Shown here: positions 44,922 to 52,108 of the stretch, in pieces | How the letters are laid out: every line of letters starts with the position of its first letter | How positions within the stretch are numbered: position 1 is the stretch's first letter | Origin: Nitrososphaeria archaeon | GTDB taxonomy: Archaea > Thermoproteota > Nitrososphaeria > Nitrososphaerales > JAAOZN01 | NCBI GenBank assembly: GCA_029775855.1 | Contig: JARVJZ010000003.1 | Coordinates: 162,416 to 226,415, forward strand | Length of the DNA: 64,000 bases | Direction of reading: 5' to 3' | Position numbers and translations under genes: made by a program | Notes under the pieces: generated by a model | Database searches by the model: none | Told to the model about the DNA's origin: nothing | What the model saw: only the letters and a program-made list of their open reading frames with translations

Positions 44922-46355
44922 CTACCCCAACTCCATCTTCATATAATCTATAGCAGATGCGCCTGCATTGTACTCTATGACTACACTTTTGACCGTAAGT
45001 TCACAGTCTATGTGAAGTTCTGGAATTACAACCCTAGCGGCATCTCCTACTTGAGGTATCTTAGATAACCCCTTTACCATTAGGTTTTCGAGGATAAACC
45101 TTCTACTCACCTTTTCAGTAAGGAGGTTTAGAGCTAACGTTTTAACGGTAGCCTTGTCGATTATGTTGGTGTTTACGTATATGAACTCCCTTCGCCCATA
45201 CTTCTTTACGCTGTTTTCGTCAACGGCTTGTGCAAGCACCGGTACACCGTAGAACTGCTTATAGGCTGGTGTCCAACTTCCGTCAACTACTATCCACTCC
45301 TCACCGTCAGAAGAGTATGCGTGTATGTCTTCGTTTGAGTTGTTGTGATACCACCTATATGTAGAAGTTTCTGTGCCACATTTAGCCAAGGTTATCCAAT
45401 ACTGCTTCCCAGCCTCAACATCTGACTGCAAAGGGATAGCAACCCAACTAGGATAGCCTTCCTCACCAACATCTGAGGGTGTAATCGTGAAGTAGTCTAT
45501 CTTTTGACCTCTCGGCTTTCCATCAAGGTCTTGTACAATCTGCCCAGATATAGGCTCGGTTGGTACTCCTTGCTTTTCTAAAAATAGAGCTATCATTCTA
45601 AGTTTATCTCCTGTTGGTGTGAATTTCGCTGCGTAGTGCCCGCTTTCTAATGTGGTGTAGCCTTCTGTGATGGTCTGGCTCTGGTCTACTTTAAGCTCAT
45701 ATCCGCCTATGGCATGCACTATATTGCGCATTTCACGTATACTTTCCAGAACCTCTATCGGCTGGATGATGTTGCTTGATGTCAGCGTCAAATCAGACCT
45801 TCTTGAACCTTTTGGGTAGAAGTGTAGTTTGAGGTTGGGGGTAAAGACATATTGGTAGTGCGCTAGTTCAGCAAGCTGGTCTAGGCACTCCTTTAACGAT
45901 ACGTAATTGAATACTAAGCTGCCTACTTTCTTATCTGTTTCTTGCACACCACTAGTATCAACTTCAGGAGCATACTTAGAGAAAAGGTCTCTCACGATAA
46001 AGTCGATTGTTTTATCGTGGTAAGATTCAACTACATATCTGTTTAACATCAGTATGTATGCATATTCTGCAGCATCTATTACGAGAAGCCTTCTCCCTCC
46101 ACTATAGTTTACAGCTACCTCCTCAACTTGCCCTTGGTAGATGTGTTGTAAAGGAGGGTTTACAGAATCGCAGTAGACGTTTACAATAGAGCCTACGCCG
46201 TATGCTTCTCTGTAGAAGCCGTTTGAGTCGTTGACTATTAGTCTGAATGTGCTTGCGCCTCCTTGGTGTAGCCTTAGTTCAAAGCTGCAGCCTTCGCTTC
46301 CAACAACTCTTGTCTTATTATTTAAGTCGGTTATTTTAACTCTTGCGTAAAGCAT
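44922..46355 (-). CDS. Viral baseplate hub / tail tip protein
   Basis: 477 residues. The start (VKITDLNNKTRV...SFELRLHQGGASTFRLIVND, motif given in part) and IDAAEYAYILMLNRYVV resemble the gp27/gpD hub family that opens the tail tube. The end DAARVVIPELHIDCELTVKSV also fits this family. An inserted segment near 230-380 looks like a carbohydrate-binding beta-sandwich (TLESGHYAAKFTPTGDKL; PLQSDVEAGKQYWITLAK). Directly downstream of tape measure, as expected. Confidence 0.8.
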   Translation of the reverse strand: MLYARVKITDLNNKTRVVGSEGCSFELRLHQGGASTFRLIVNDSNGFYREAYGVGSIVNVYCDSVNPPLQHIYQGQVEEVAVNYSGGRRLLVIDAAEYAYILMLNRYVVESYHDKTIDFIVRDLFSKYAPEVDTSGVQETDKKVGSLVFNYVSLKECLDQLAELAHYQYVFTPNLKLHFYPKGSRRSDLTLTSSNIIQPIEVLESIREMRNIVHAIGGYELKVDQSQTITEGYTTLESGHYAAKFTPTGDKLRMIALFLEKQGVPTEPISGQIVQDLDGKPRGQKIDYFTITPSDVGEEGYPSWVAIPLQSDVEAGKQYWITLAKCGTETSTYRWYHNNSNEDIHAYSSDGEEWIVVDGSWTPAYKQFYGVPVLAQAVDENSVKKYGRREFIYVNTNIIDKATVKTLALNLLTEKVSRRFILENLMVKGLSKIPQVGDAARVVIPELHIDCELTVKSVVIEYNAGASAIDYMKMELG

Positions 46356-46370
46356 GTGTTTGCGCCTTTA

Positions 46371-48032
46371 TCAAATCCTATTTCTGAGCCTCAGCTGCTT
46401 GGCTATTTCAAAGCCTACTTGCTCGGAAAGCTTCTTTACATCTATGTTTGATGAGATCTTCTGTGTTGTGATGTTGATTGAGCCTATGCTGATAGCGCTG
46501 AATGCTGAGAATGTTCTTGCAAGGTCTGTTAGGGTTGGTTCAACAGCGCCTTGGATTTCGGCTAGACCCTTCTTTGTTTGGTTCAGCATGTCGCTCCACA
46601 TATCTGGCCATATGCTTCGCTTTGCTAATATGTCCCAGAGCCAGTTGAATGCAGAGGCTATTGAGTTAACGAAGTTCCAGACCGCGGTTTGGATGGGTGT
46701 TATTGCATTTCTATAGAATCTCCATATAGCTTCTGAGATCGATTCCCAGACTTCAACGGATATATTTTGGAGTGTGGTGAATTGTGTCTGTAGGCTGTTG
46801 ATTAGGCTCAGCAAGCTCAGAGTCTTCTCTGAGATGGTGTTTGAGGCTTTTGCCCAGATGGTTGATATCGAGTTTATGCTTTCCGCTGCTGCTTTAAGAG
46901 CTTCACCTACACTTTCTTTAAAGCGTATGAAAGTTTGTGTGATACCTTCTGCCGTCTGCTTTATTCGATTTGATAAGGTTTCGGCGAATGTATGCAGTGT
47001 CTGTATAAGGTTATCTTGTATCCATTTAACTAATGCTGTAGTTGCTAAAGAGATGCTGCTGAAGAAAGCTTCATAGCCTTCGAGCAGCCAGCTCCTCAAT
47101 CTATCATTCAAGATCTGGATCTGAGATGCGCCTTCACTCACTTTGGCTACAAGAGCGGTAAAACCTCTTTCTAACACGCTGAAGATCTTCTCTCTACCCT
47201 CAGGCTTAGCCCAAGTCACTAGCGTGTTCCCTAGGGCTTCAAGTATAGGTATGAGACCACTGCCAACTACCTCCTTGACCTCCTCCATTAAGTTAGCGAA
47301 CCTAGCGTAAGCTCCTTCTGCTTCGTAGGCTGCTTGAGCGCTTCCTCTAAACTTTAACTCTAGATTTGTGAGAATTTCAGAGAAGCCTATAGTGGTCTTC
47401 TGTGCTTTTGTGCTTGCAGCACCGTATCTATCAAGGAACTCTTCTACCGCTTTAGCGTCGAGTTCACAGAGCTTCTTCTTCATCCGCTCTACTACTTCGC
47501 TCCAAGTCAAAGTCTGTTTTGACGCCTCATCGACCGATACACCTATATTTTTTAGAGATTCTACAACGCTCTCCTCCACCAAAGCTAATCTCCCATACTT
47601 CGATGCTAGGCTTTCGACTCTCTCATTTAACTCAAGAATCTTATAAGATGCCAGCTCAACCTCTACACCATACTTACTCTTCAGATCTGATGCTTGACCT
47701 CTGAATGCTTGACCAAGGTCTTCAACGACTTGCTTTAATGTTCTACCCGAGCCTGCTGCTGTGTCTATCGCAACACTTAGGGTTTTTAGTGCTTCTTCCG
47801 GTTCAATCCCATATCTTATAAGCGTAGTTAACGCTTCAAGGAGTTCCTGTTTTGTATAAAGCGTTGATGCTCTTATCTGATCTATCTGGCTGCTTATCTT
47901 TGGGCCCCATTCGCTCCAGCTCAGACCAAGGTTTTCAATCATCTTTCTTAAAACACCGCTTGCACTTTTCATTTCCACAACCATACCTATGGCTTCTCCA
48001 AGAAAATTTCTGATGGATGAAGCTGCGTTCAA
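46371..48032 (-). CDS. Tail tape-measure protein
   Basis: At least 553 residues, largely helical with coiled-coil and hydrophobic parts (LVTWAKPEGREKIFSVLERG; NSIASAFNWLWDILAKR), in the right place between chaperones and hub. The frame is open for 55 further codons upstream, back to the TGA of the previous gene, and those codons encode a convincing tape-measure start (ARIRAIDQASSVFKTVAEN), but no ATG, GTG or TTG lies there. The real start may be CTG 48191 after a GAGAGG sequence. Confidence 0.82.
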   Translation of the reverse strand: MNAASSIRNFLGEAIGMVVEMKSASGVLRKMIENLGLSWSEWGPKISSQIDQIRASTLYTKQELLEALTTLIRYGIEPEEALKTLSVAIDTAAGSGRTLKQVVEDLGQAFRGQASDLKSKYGVEVELASYKILELNERVESLASKYGRLALVEESVVESLKNIGVSVDEASKQTLTWSEVVERMKKKLCELDAKAVEEFLDRYGAASTKAQKTTIGFSEILTNLELKFRGSAQAAYEAEGAYARFANLMEEVKEVVGSGLIPILEALGNTLVTWAKPEGREKIFSVLERGFTALVAKVSEGASQIQILNDRLRSWLLEGYEAFFSSISLATTALVKWIQDNLIQTLHTFAETLSNRIKQTAEGITQTFIRFKESVGEALKAAAESINSISTIWAKASNTISEKTLSLLSLINSLQTQFTTLQNISVEVWESISEAIWRFYRNAITPIQTAVWNFVNSIASAFNWLWDILAKRSIWPDMWSDMLNQTKKGLAEIQGAVEPTLTDLARTFSAFSAISIGSINITTQKISSNIDVKKLSEQVGFEIAKQLRLRNRI

Positions 48033-48197
48033 TCCTATCGATGCAACTATGAACCCGCCTGCTATGTTCGCTACCTGCCCAAGCTGGCTGAAGCCGCGTG
48101 AAAGCCTACTTGTATTCTCAGCAACGGTTTTGAAGACGCTACTCGCTTGATCTATAGCCCTAATCCTAGCTACAAGGTCGAATGTAGGCAGCCTCTC

Positions 48198-48656
48198 TCA
48201 CCTAAACTTGAACTTGAGCTTAAAGAGGTCTTCAGCCTTCGAAGCCATCTCAGCCATCAACTTAGGTTCAACCTCGCTTATAGCTGGTCTGAGGAAGGGT
48301 CTCTCCCTAAAGCCTGGGTGCTTAGCAGACTTTGCGAAGTATGTGCTTGAACCCGCTCTGAAAAGCAGCGCTTTAGCTGCTCTAGGCCTTATTATATGTG
48401 GTTTGGTGCCAAATTCTATGTATGGTGCGTAATTGAGTTGTGAGCCTATTAGGTAGTTTAATTCCCCTTCTCTAACCCATTTTATGCTTGAAGATAATCT
48501 TCCTGTGCGTTTCGGTGCTAATCTGCTCGCTATTGAAGATGCTGCTTCAACATATTTTCTGAGTATTGCGTCACATACCTTCTTTAGCTCGTTGGCGCCG
48601 CTCAACATCGCATATCTGAAGTCCCAAAGGTTATCTACAGAGACTCTGAGCTCCAA
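48198..48656 (-). CDS. HK97 gp10-like tail/neck protein
   Basis: 152 residues with RLAPKRTGRLSSSIKWV and YAPYIEFGTKPHIIRPRAAKAL followed by HPGFRERPFLRPAI, all hallmarks of the HK97 gp10 family. These act in head-tail joining or tail completion. Start is TTG. The gene and the tape-measure frame are in the same phase, separated only by the TGA. Confidence 0.8.
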   Translation of the reverse strand: MELRVSVDNLWDFRYAMLSGANELKKVCDAILRKYVEAASSIASRLAPKRTGRLSSSIKWVREGELNYLIGSQLNYAPYIEFGTKPHIIRPRAAKALLFRAGSSTYFAKSAKHPGFRERPFLRPAISEVEPKLMAEMASKAEDLFKLKFKFR

Positions 48657-48883
48657 AGACGCCTTCGCCTCTCTATTCTACGCCTTGACTCTTCTATGGC
48701 TGTATGCCGCTTCGGTTCAAGAGCGAAGAGAGACGAGCTTGATGCAAGGCATAACTCATCCACAAGGATGCTAAGTAGACTACCAGAATCAAGGCCAAGT
48801 ATGGCGCTTGGTGCTCGATGTGTAAGTAGCCCAAGGGCACCAGCCCTAACGCCCAAGTTAGTTGCTGCGAAATTTCTCAGCAT
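48635..48883 (-). CDS. Possible second tail assembly chaperone frame
   Basis: 82 residues in the +1 frame relative to the gene at 48858, beginning at an ATG inside it (26-base overlap). The sequence is helical (NLGVRAGALGLLTHR; EESRRRIERRRRLW). Its place, size and overlap resemble the second half of tail assembly chaperone pairs made by frameshifting. It fills what would otherwise be a 200-base gap. Confidence 0.55.
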   Translation of the reverse strand: MLRNFAATNLGVRAGALGLLTHRAPSAILGLDSGSLLSILVDELCLASSSSLFALEPKRHTAIEESRRRIERRRRLWSSESL

Positions 48884-49157
48884 ACCATTCAGCCTCCCCG
48901 TAGAGCTCTATACAGTATCTTAGAAGCTCGTTGAATAGTGTTGTAGTGTCTTCTGCATTTGGTTTAGGTTCTATAAGGCTTTCGCAGAGTAGGCTAACGG
49001 CTTTCTCTATCTCGCTTGAAACTTTAACCGCTTCTTCAACACACTCCACTGACTGAATCTTCTTAAATAAGTTGGCGTAAACTTGTATGAGTGCGTAGTG
49101 CCAAGCTTGCGGTGTCTTCAACCTGTAGATTGAATCGTTAACTTTAATCTCTTTCAA
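48858..49157 (-). CDS. Probable tail assembly chaperone
   Basis: 99 residues, start TTG 49157. A beta start (KEIKVNDSIYRLKTPQAW) followed by helices (VSSEIEKAVSLLCESLIEP; LFNELLRYCIELYGEAEWY) matches the usual plan of tail chaperones that coat tape measure during assembly. Placed after tail tube and before tape measure as expected. Confidence 0.65.
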   Translation of the reverse strand: MKEIKVNDSIYRLKTPQAWHYALIQVYANLFKKIQSVECVEEAVKVSSEIEKAVSLLCESLIEPKPNAEDTTTLFNELLRYCIELYGEAEWYAEKFRSN

Positions 49158-49305
49158 GTCTCCTCAGTCTGCCGAACCATCTTGAGAAGTGCTCCCATGA
49201 GCAGAAGACCGTGGTTTGCGAAGTGTTTTCATTTACCTTCACCTTTAAGGTTATGGTGAAGTCCTCTGAGGTCAGATGTGCTCCGCAAAGCGAGCAGCTC
49301 GGCAT
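49144..49305 (-). CDS. Small zinc-finger-like viral protein, 53 residues
   Basis: ATG 49305 opens a frame starting MPSCSLCGAHLTSEDF, with a second C...H pair in VFCSWEHFSRWFG, and a basic end. It lies four bases after the tail-tube stop and overlaps the chaperone start by 14 bases. Four metal ligands (C-x2-C ... C-x3-H) suggest a zinc finger. It closes an otherwise unexplained 150-base gap. Confidence 0.6.
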   Translation of the reverse strand: MPSCSLCGAHLTSEDFTITLKVKVNENTSQTTVFCSWEHFSRWFGRLRRLERD

Positions 49306-49308
49306 ACT

Positions 49309-50262
49309 CTAGTATCCGCTCTGGTCGTTTTGAAGTGTGATCTTAACCACACCATTAACGCTGTGTTTGAGCGCCGTGAATGTCAGGATTTGAGTGAGCC
49401 TATCCTGCCCCTTTAGGTTTACATCTCCTTCTTCGTAGATTAGTCTAGGTAGCGTAATCTCTAACTCATACCTATAGTTTCCAGATATCACGCTACCTTG
49501 AAACTTTAGGCTTATGGAGTTCTCTTCTGAAGCTAGAAATCTGTCTAAGTGCGTGCTGCTGTCAAACTTTATGGTCGCGGAGCCCTTAACATCTAATGGC
49601 GCTTCTTCAACTTCCTGTGGAAACCGTGAGCCGAATCTGTAGCCTTCTGGGAAGTTGTTGTTTAGCTCGAGGCTAAAGTGTTCAAATTTTACTGGGATGC
49701 CATTTATCTCTTGATGCACGACTTGAGAGGTATGTATGTAACCTTGCTGAGAGAAGTTAAAGGGGCCTGTGTATAAGTTTACTCTGCTCTCCTCGCCGCC
49801 TAAGATGTCTGCTGTTATGCCTAGGTGGTCCCCTGCTTCACCCTCTATTATGAGCCTATTTACGACGCATCCTGTGATGCGCTTTGCTGCTACGCTCCCT
49901 AAACCTACCTCTATCGTATAGCTCGGCCAAGGAGATGAAGACCCACTTCTAGGTGTAAAGGTGTGTCTGTAAACTGTGGGGTTGCCATTCGGGTCAGGTT
50001 GAGTGGTAGAGACTTCACCTAGGGCAGAATAGAGAAACTCACCTAAACCTTTGTCGTATACTGGGTAAATCTCTATGCTACCCGTTGTTTTGGCTTTTGT
50101 TAAGTCTACTTGTGTGATGAATCTCCCTCCTTCTACCGTCCTCAGATATTCAACACCAGGTTGGAACTTGAGGCTCTCAGAAAGTATTCTTATGTGCGTG
50201 TTGAGGCTCGGCGCGGGCACACCGTAGCTCGACTCCTTACCCATCCTCAAATAGTTTGCCAT
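49309..50262 (-). CDS. Major tail tube protein
   Basis: 317 residues. Start MANYLRMGKESSYGVPA and the beta-rich body with TKAKTTGSIEIYPVYDKGLGE (motif in part) and FEHFSLELNNNFPEGYRFGSR are typical of head-tail virus tube proteins. The ATG has a strong GAGGGGAT site. Its leader begins at the cut site of the hammerhead ribozyme 25 bases upstream. Expected to be the most abundant tail protein. Confidence 0.8.
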   Translation of the reverse strand: MANYLRMGKESSYGVPAPSLNTHIRILSESLKFQPGVEYLRTVEGGRFITQVDLTKAKTTGSIEIYPVYDKGLGEFLYSALGEVSTTQPDPNGNPTVYRHTFTPRSGSSSPWPSYTIEVGLGSVAAKRITGCVVNRLIIEGEAGDHLGITADILGGEESRVNLYTGPFNFSQQGYIHTSQVVHQEINGIPVKFEHFSLELNNNFPEGYRFGSRFPQEVEEAPLDVKGSATIKFDSSTHLDRFLASEENSISLKFQGSVISGNYRYELEITLPRLIYEEGDVNLKGQDRLTQILTFTALKHSVNGVVKITLQNDQSGY

Positions 50263-50282
50263 CTTACTATCCCCTCAATTCT

Positions 50283-50342
50283 GTCTAGACACCCTGATTC
50301 CCCAGGGTGTTTCGCCGGAGTTTCACCGGCTCGTCAGTAGAC
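50283..50342 (-). ncRNA. Type I hammerhead ribozyme
   Basis: All parts are present in order on the minus strand: stem I 5' GUCUA (50342-50338), core CUGACGA (50337-50331), stem II GCCGG/CCGGC with a 7-nt loop, core GAAA (50313-50310), stem III of 8 bp ACACCCUG/CAGGGUGU with a 6-nt loop, then GUC and stem I 3' UAGAC (50287-50283). Every base of the catalytic core fits consensus CUGANGA...GAAA...UH. Cleavage is predicted between 50288 and 50287. It begins directly after the tail-terminator stop codon. Confidence 0.93.
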
Positions 50343-50786
50343 TTAAGCATAAGGGGTCCAAACCTTCTTCAGATCTATTATGCGAGCCCAAGCTAGGGCG
50401 TAGTCTTGCTCAGACCCTCTTGCAACCTCTATAACTCTGGGCTCAGGTTCGTTTTCGACTAGACCATCTAATGTTGGGTTGGAGTTCAGCGCTTCTTCAA
50501 CGCCTTCAATCAGCCTATATATGGTCTTTTCAGCTTCATCTTCAGATGCGTGGCGTTCAATTACCCCTATCTCAAACCTTAAGATGTATTGGAATCTGTG
50601 TAAATCAGAGCGTCCACTATATTCTTTACCTAGCCATTGAACATAGATTAAGGGGTATCGGTATGCTGTAAATGGGATGCCAAAATGGTATGCCGCGACA
50701 TCTTTGAGAGTTGGATTTGAGCGCATAACCTCAATATACTTATGCACGAGCTCAGCGTAGACCAAACATTCTCTAACCCTTAACAA
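50343..50786 (-). CDS. Tail terminator-like protein
   Basis: 147 residues. The pattern of a long first helix, YRYPLIYVQWLGKEYSG, a beta sheet (FQYILRFEIGVIERHAS), KTIYRLIEGVEEALNSNPTL and final EQDYALAWARIIDLKKVW suits tail terminator or completion proteins. It overlaps the adaptor gene by 14 bases. Its TAA stop touches the hammerhead. Confidence 0.7.
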   Translation of the reverse strand: MLRVRECLVYAELVHKYIEVMRSNPTLKDVAAYHFGIPFTAYRYPLIYVQWLGKEYSGRSDLHRFQYILRFEIGVIERHASEDEAEKTIYRLIEGVEEALNSNPTLDGLVENEPEPRVIEVARGSEQDYALAWARIIDLKKVWTPYA

Positions 50787-51111
50787 CCCCTGTGGATGCT
50801 GCTTTGCCGGATAGGTAGTTTGAGCGGATGAAATCTTTAAGCCTCTCTTTCGCCTCAGATACTAAGGGTTGGGATTTAGATTCGTCAAGGTTCGCTCTTT
50901 TTAATCTGAAGACTCCGGCAGCCCACTCTGCTGCTATCCATCTTATCTCATCTGGCACCTTTTGCAGAGGCGTCGTTGTGTATGCTCTTAGCTGCTCATC
51001 CATCTGGCTCTCGACATTTAGAATAATCTGCTGTATCTCTGTATCATATTGGATTTCTGTGGGCGTCATGTTCAGCCAACCCTTAACATCGCTTACCGAG
51101 CAATACCTCAT
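50773..51111 (-). CDS. Head-tail adaptor (gp6-like) protein
   Basis: 112 residues, mostly helical: YCSVSDVKGWLNMTPTEIQYD, then IILNVESQMDEQLRAYTTTP, then PDEIRWIAAEWAAGVF and a C-terminal helix. This is the plan of the gp6/gp15 connector family that binds below the portal. A portal gene itself is not present upstream. Confidence 0.7.
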   Translation of the reverse strand: MRYCSVSDVKGWLNMTPTEIQYDTEIQQIILNVESQMDEQLRAYTTTPLQKVPDEIRWIAAEWAAGVFRLKRANLDESKSQPLVSEAKERLKDFIRSNYLSGKAASTGVVKG

Positions 51112-51325
51112 ATTCCCTCAACTCTTTGACCGATGATGGTGCAAATTCTGAAAGCCTTCCGTCTCTGTGAATGAGCCTCCTATTCTCTAGTATAGTTGAA
51201 TTCGTCAATCCATGCTTTGCAAGCCATAGTAGCTGCACTCTGATGTCCCATGAGCCTTCTTTTGAACCTAATTCTTTTAAACCACTCTTTAGAAGACTTT
51301 TAGGAGTTTCTTTTTTAGTCATCAA
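51083..51325 (-). CDS. First gene of the viral operon, 80 residues, unknown
   Basis: Charged, helical protein (WDIRVQLLWLAKHGLTNSTILE). No family recognised. It overlaps the adaptor gene by 29 bases and follows the operon promoter. In a complete virus the capsid genes would be expected here; nothing in this sequence resembles a capsid end. ATG at 51325 or 51322 may start it. Confidence 0.55.
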   Translation of the reverse strand: MMTKKETPKSLLKSGLKELGSKEGSWDIRVQLLWLAKHGLTNSTILENRRLIHRDGRLSEFAPSSVKELREYEVLLGKRC

Positions 51326-51580
51326 ACTTTGACCACATCTGATAATATTTAAAATAATTGTTCAGTTATGCGCATATCTATGTAAAAAATTGATAGTGTC
51401 ACACAAGATGGGTTAACAGCAGTATGAGTATACTCCGTTCTGAAAGTCTATGCATACCATTTAAAGGTCGCCTAAAGTTTTCAATGGGTTAAACTTTAGT
51501 GTTCGCTCTCTCAAGCTATTGGTCAAGAAGATTACATAAACTCTCCTAAAGGTGATGTTAAGGCAACATTCCTTTACTCA
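51326..51580. promoter_or_regulatory. Intergenic control region with palindromes
   Basis: 255 bases with no gene. It holds a minus-strand TATA-like element TTTAAATATTA (51343-51353) for the virus operon, a 10-bp palindrome TATGCGCATA (51367-51376), a second, GAGTATACTC (51426-51435), and a perfect 9-bp inverted repeat CTAAAGTTT / AAACTTTAG (51472-51480 and 51491-51499). These look like operator sites for one or more dimeric regulators; none has been matched to a known protein. Confidence 0.5.
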
Positions 51581-52108
51581 TTGTCTAAAAGTGGTGTGGA
51601 AGAAGGTAGAGAGCAAGAAGAGGTTAGAAGAAAGGTAGCCGAGTGCATAAATTTACTAAATAGGCAAGCGGCTAAGCTCAACCTATCTCTCAGCAAGTTG
51701 AAGGCATTTGAAGATGAATGCTTTCGTAAGACTATCTGGCACCTGAAGGTAGGAGATAAAGCCTCAGCCTCAATATATGCTTCAGAAGTAGCCTACCTAA
51801 GAAGGTTAAACTCGGCGCTCAAAGAGATCAAAGAACTTGTTGCGTACGCAACACTGAAGCTTAACTCTCTACTAGACACGCAGCATCTAACCACCTCGCT
51901 CACCATACTAATCGAAACCTTAAGACAGATACCTCACGGCTTAGACGCTGAAGACCTTGGGCATCTAACCAAACTACTCTGTGATACTGCTACCTCGCAA
52001 AAACGAATTGAAAGAGCTATGCATAAGACAGATTTGCAGACCGAGGGTGTGTTGAAGGAGGCTGAATCTAAGATTCAAGGGGAGTATTCAGAACCCTTAG
52101 CTGGCTGA
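51581..52108 (+). CDS. cdvB: CdvB/ESCRT-III-like (Snf7 family) protein
   Basis: 175 residues, almost fully helical. The core KLKAFEDECFRKTIWHLK, ASIYASEVAYLRRLNSALK and LTTSLTILIETLRQIP resembles the helices of archaeal CdvB. ESCRT-III proteins polymerise on membranes to cut the division neck. The C-terminal wing and MIM2 motif of full CdvB are not seen, so this is a short paralogue. Start TTG is weak: the frame is open for 27 codons further upstream without another start. No cdvA or cdvC lies next to it. Confidence 0.7.
   Translation: MSKSGVEEGREQEEVRRKVAECINLLNRQAAKLNLSLSKLKAFEDECFRKTIWHLKVGDKASASIYASEVAYLRRLNSALKEIKELVAYATLKLNSLLDTQHLTTSLTILIETLRQIPHGLDAEDLGHLTKLLCDTATSQKRIERAMHKTDLQTEGVLKEAESKIQGEYSEPLAG

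Larger units (their letters stand above)
36456..51353 (-). mobile_element. Integrated head-tail virus cluster lacking head genes
   Basis: A tightly packed run of about 25 minus-strand genes with mostly overlapping stops and starts, bounded by the 3' end of tRNA-Lys on one side and a promoter at 51343-51353 on the other. It codes for large terminase, adaptor, tail terminator, tail tube, chaperones, tape measure, hub and fibre proteins. No portal, capsid, protease, integrase or replication gene is seen. I found no copy of the tRNA 3' end at the far border, so the attachment repeat is not confirmed. Confidence 0.8.

Noticed and set aside
48484..48774. Plus-strand frame inside the virus cluster
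   Set aside because: It lies opposite the gp10-like gene and chaperone frame; the whole cluster is transcribed from the minus strand.
51472..51499. 9-bp inverted repeat as a transcription terminator
   Set aside because: It is AT-rich with a 10-base spacer and not followed by a T run; an operator is at least as likely.
51326..51580. Attachment repeat matching the tRNA-Lys 3' end
   Set aside because: No GC-rich copy of the tRNA end was found there by eye, so a classical attR is not claimed.
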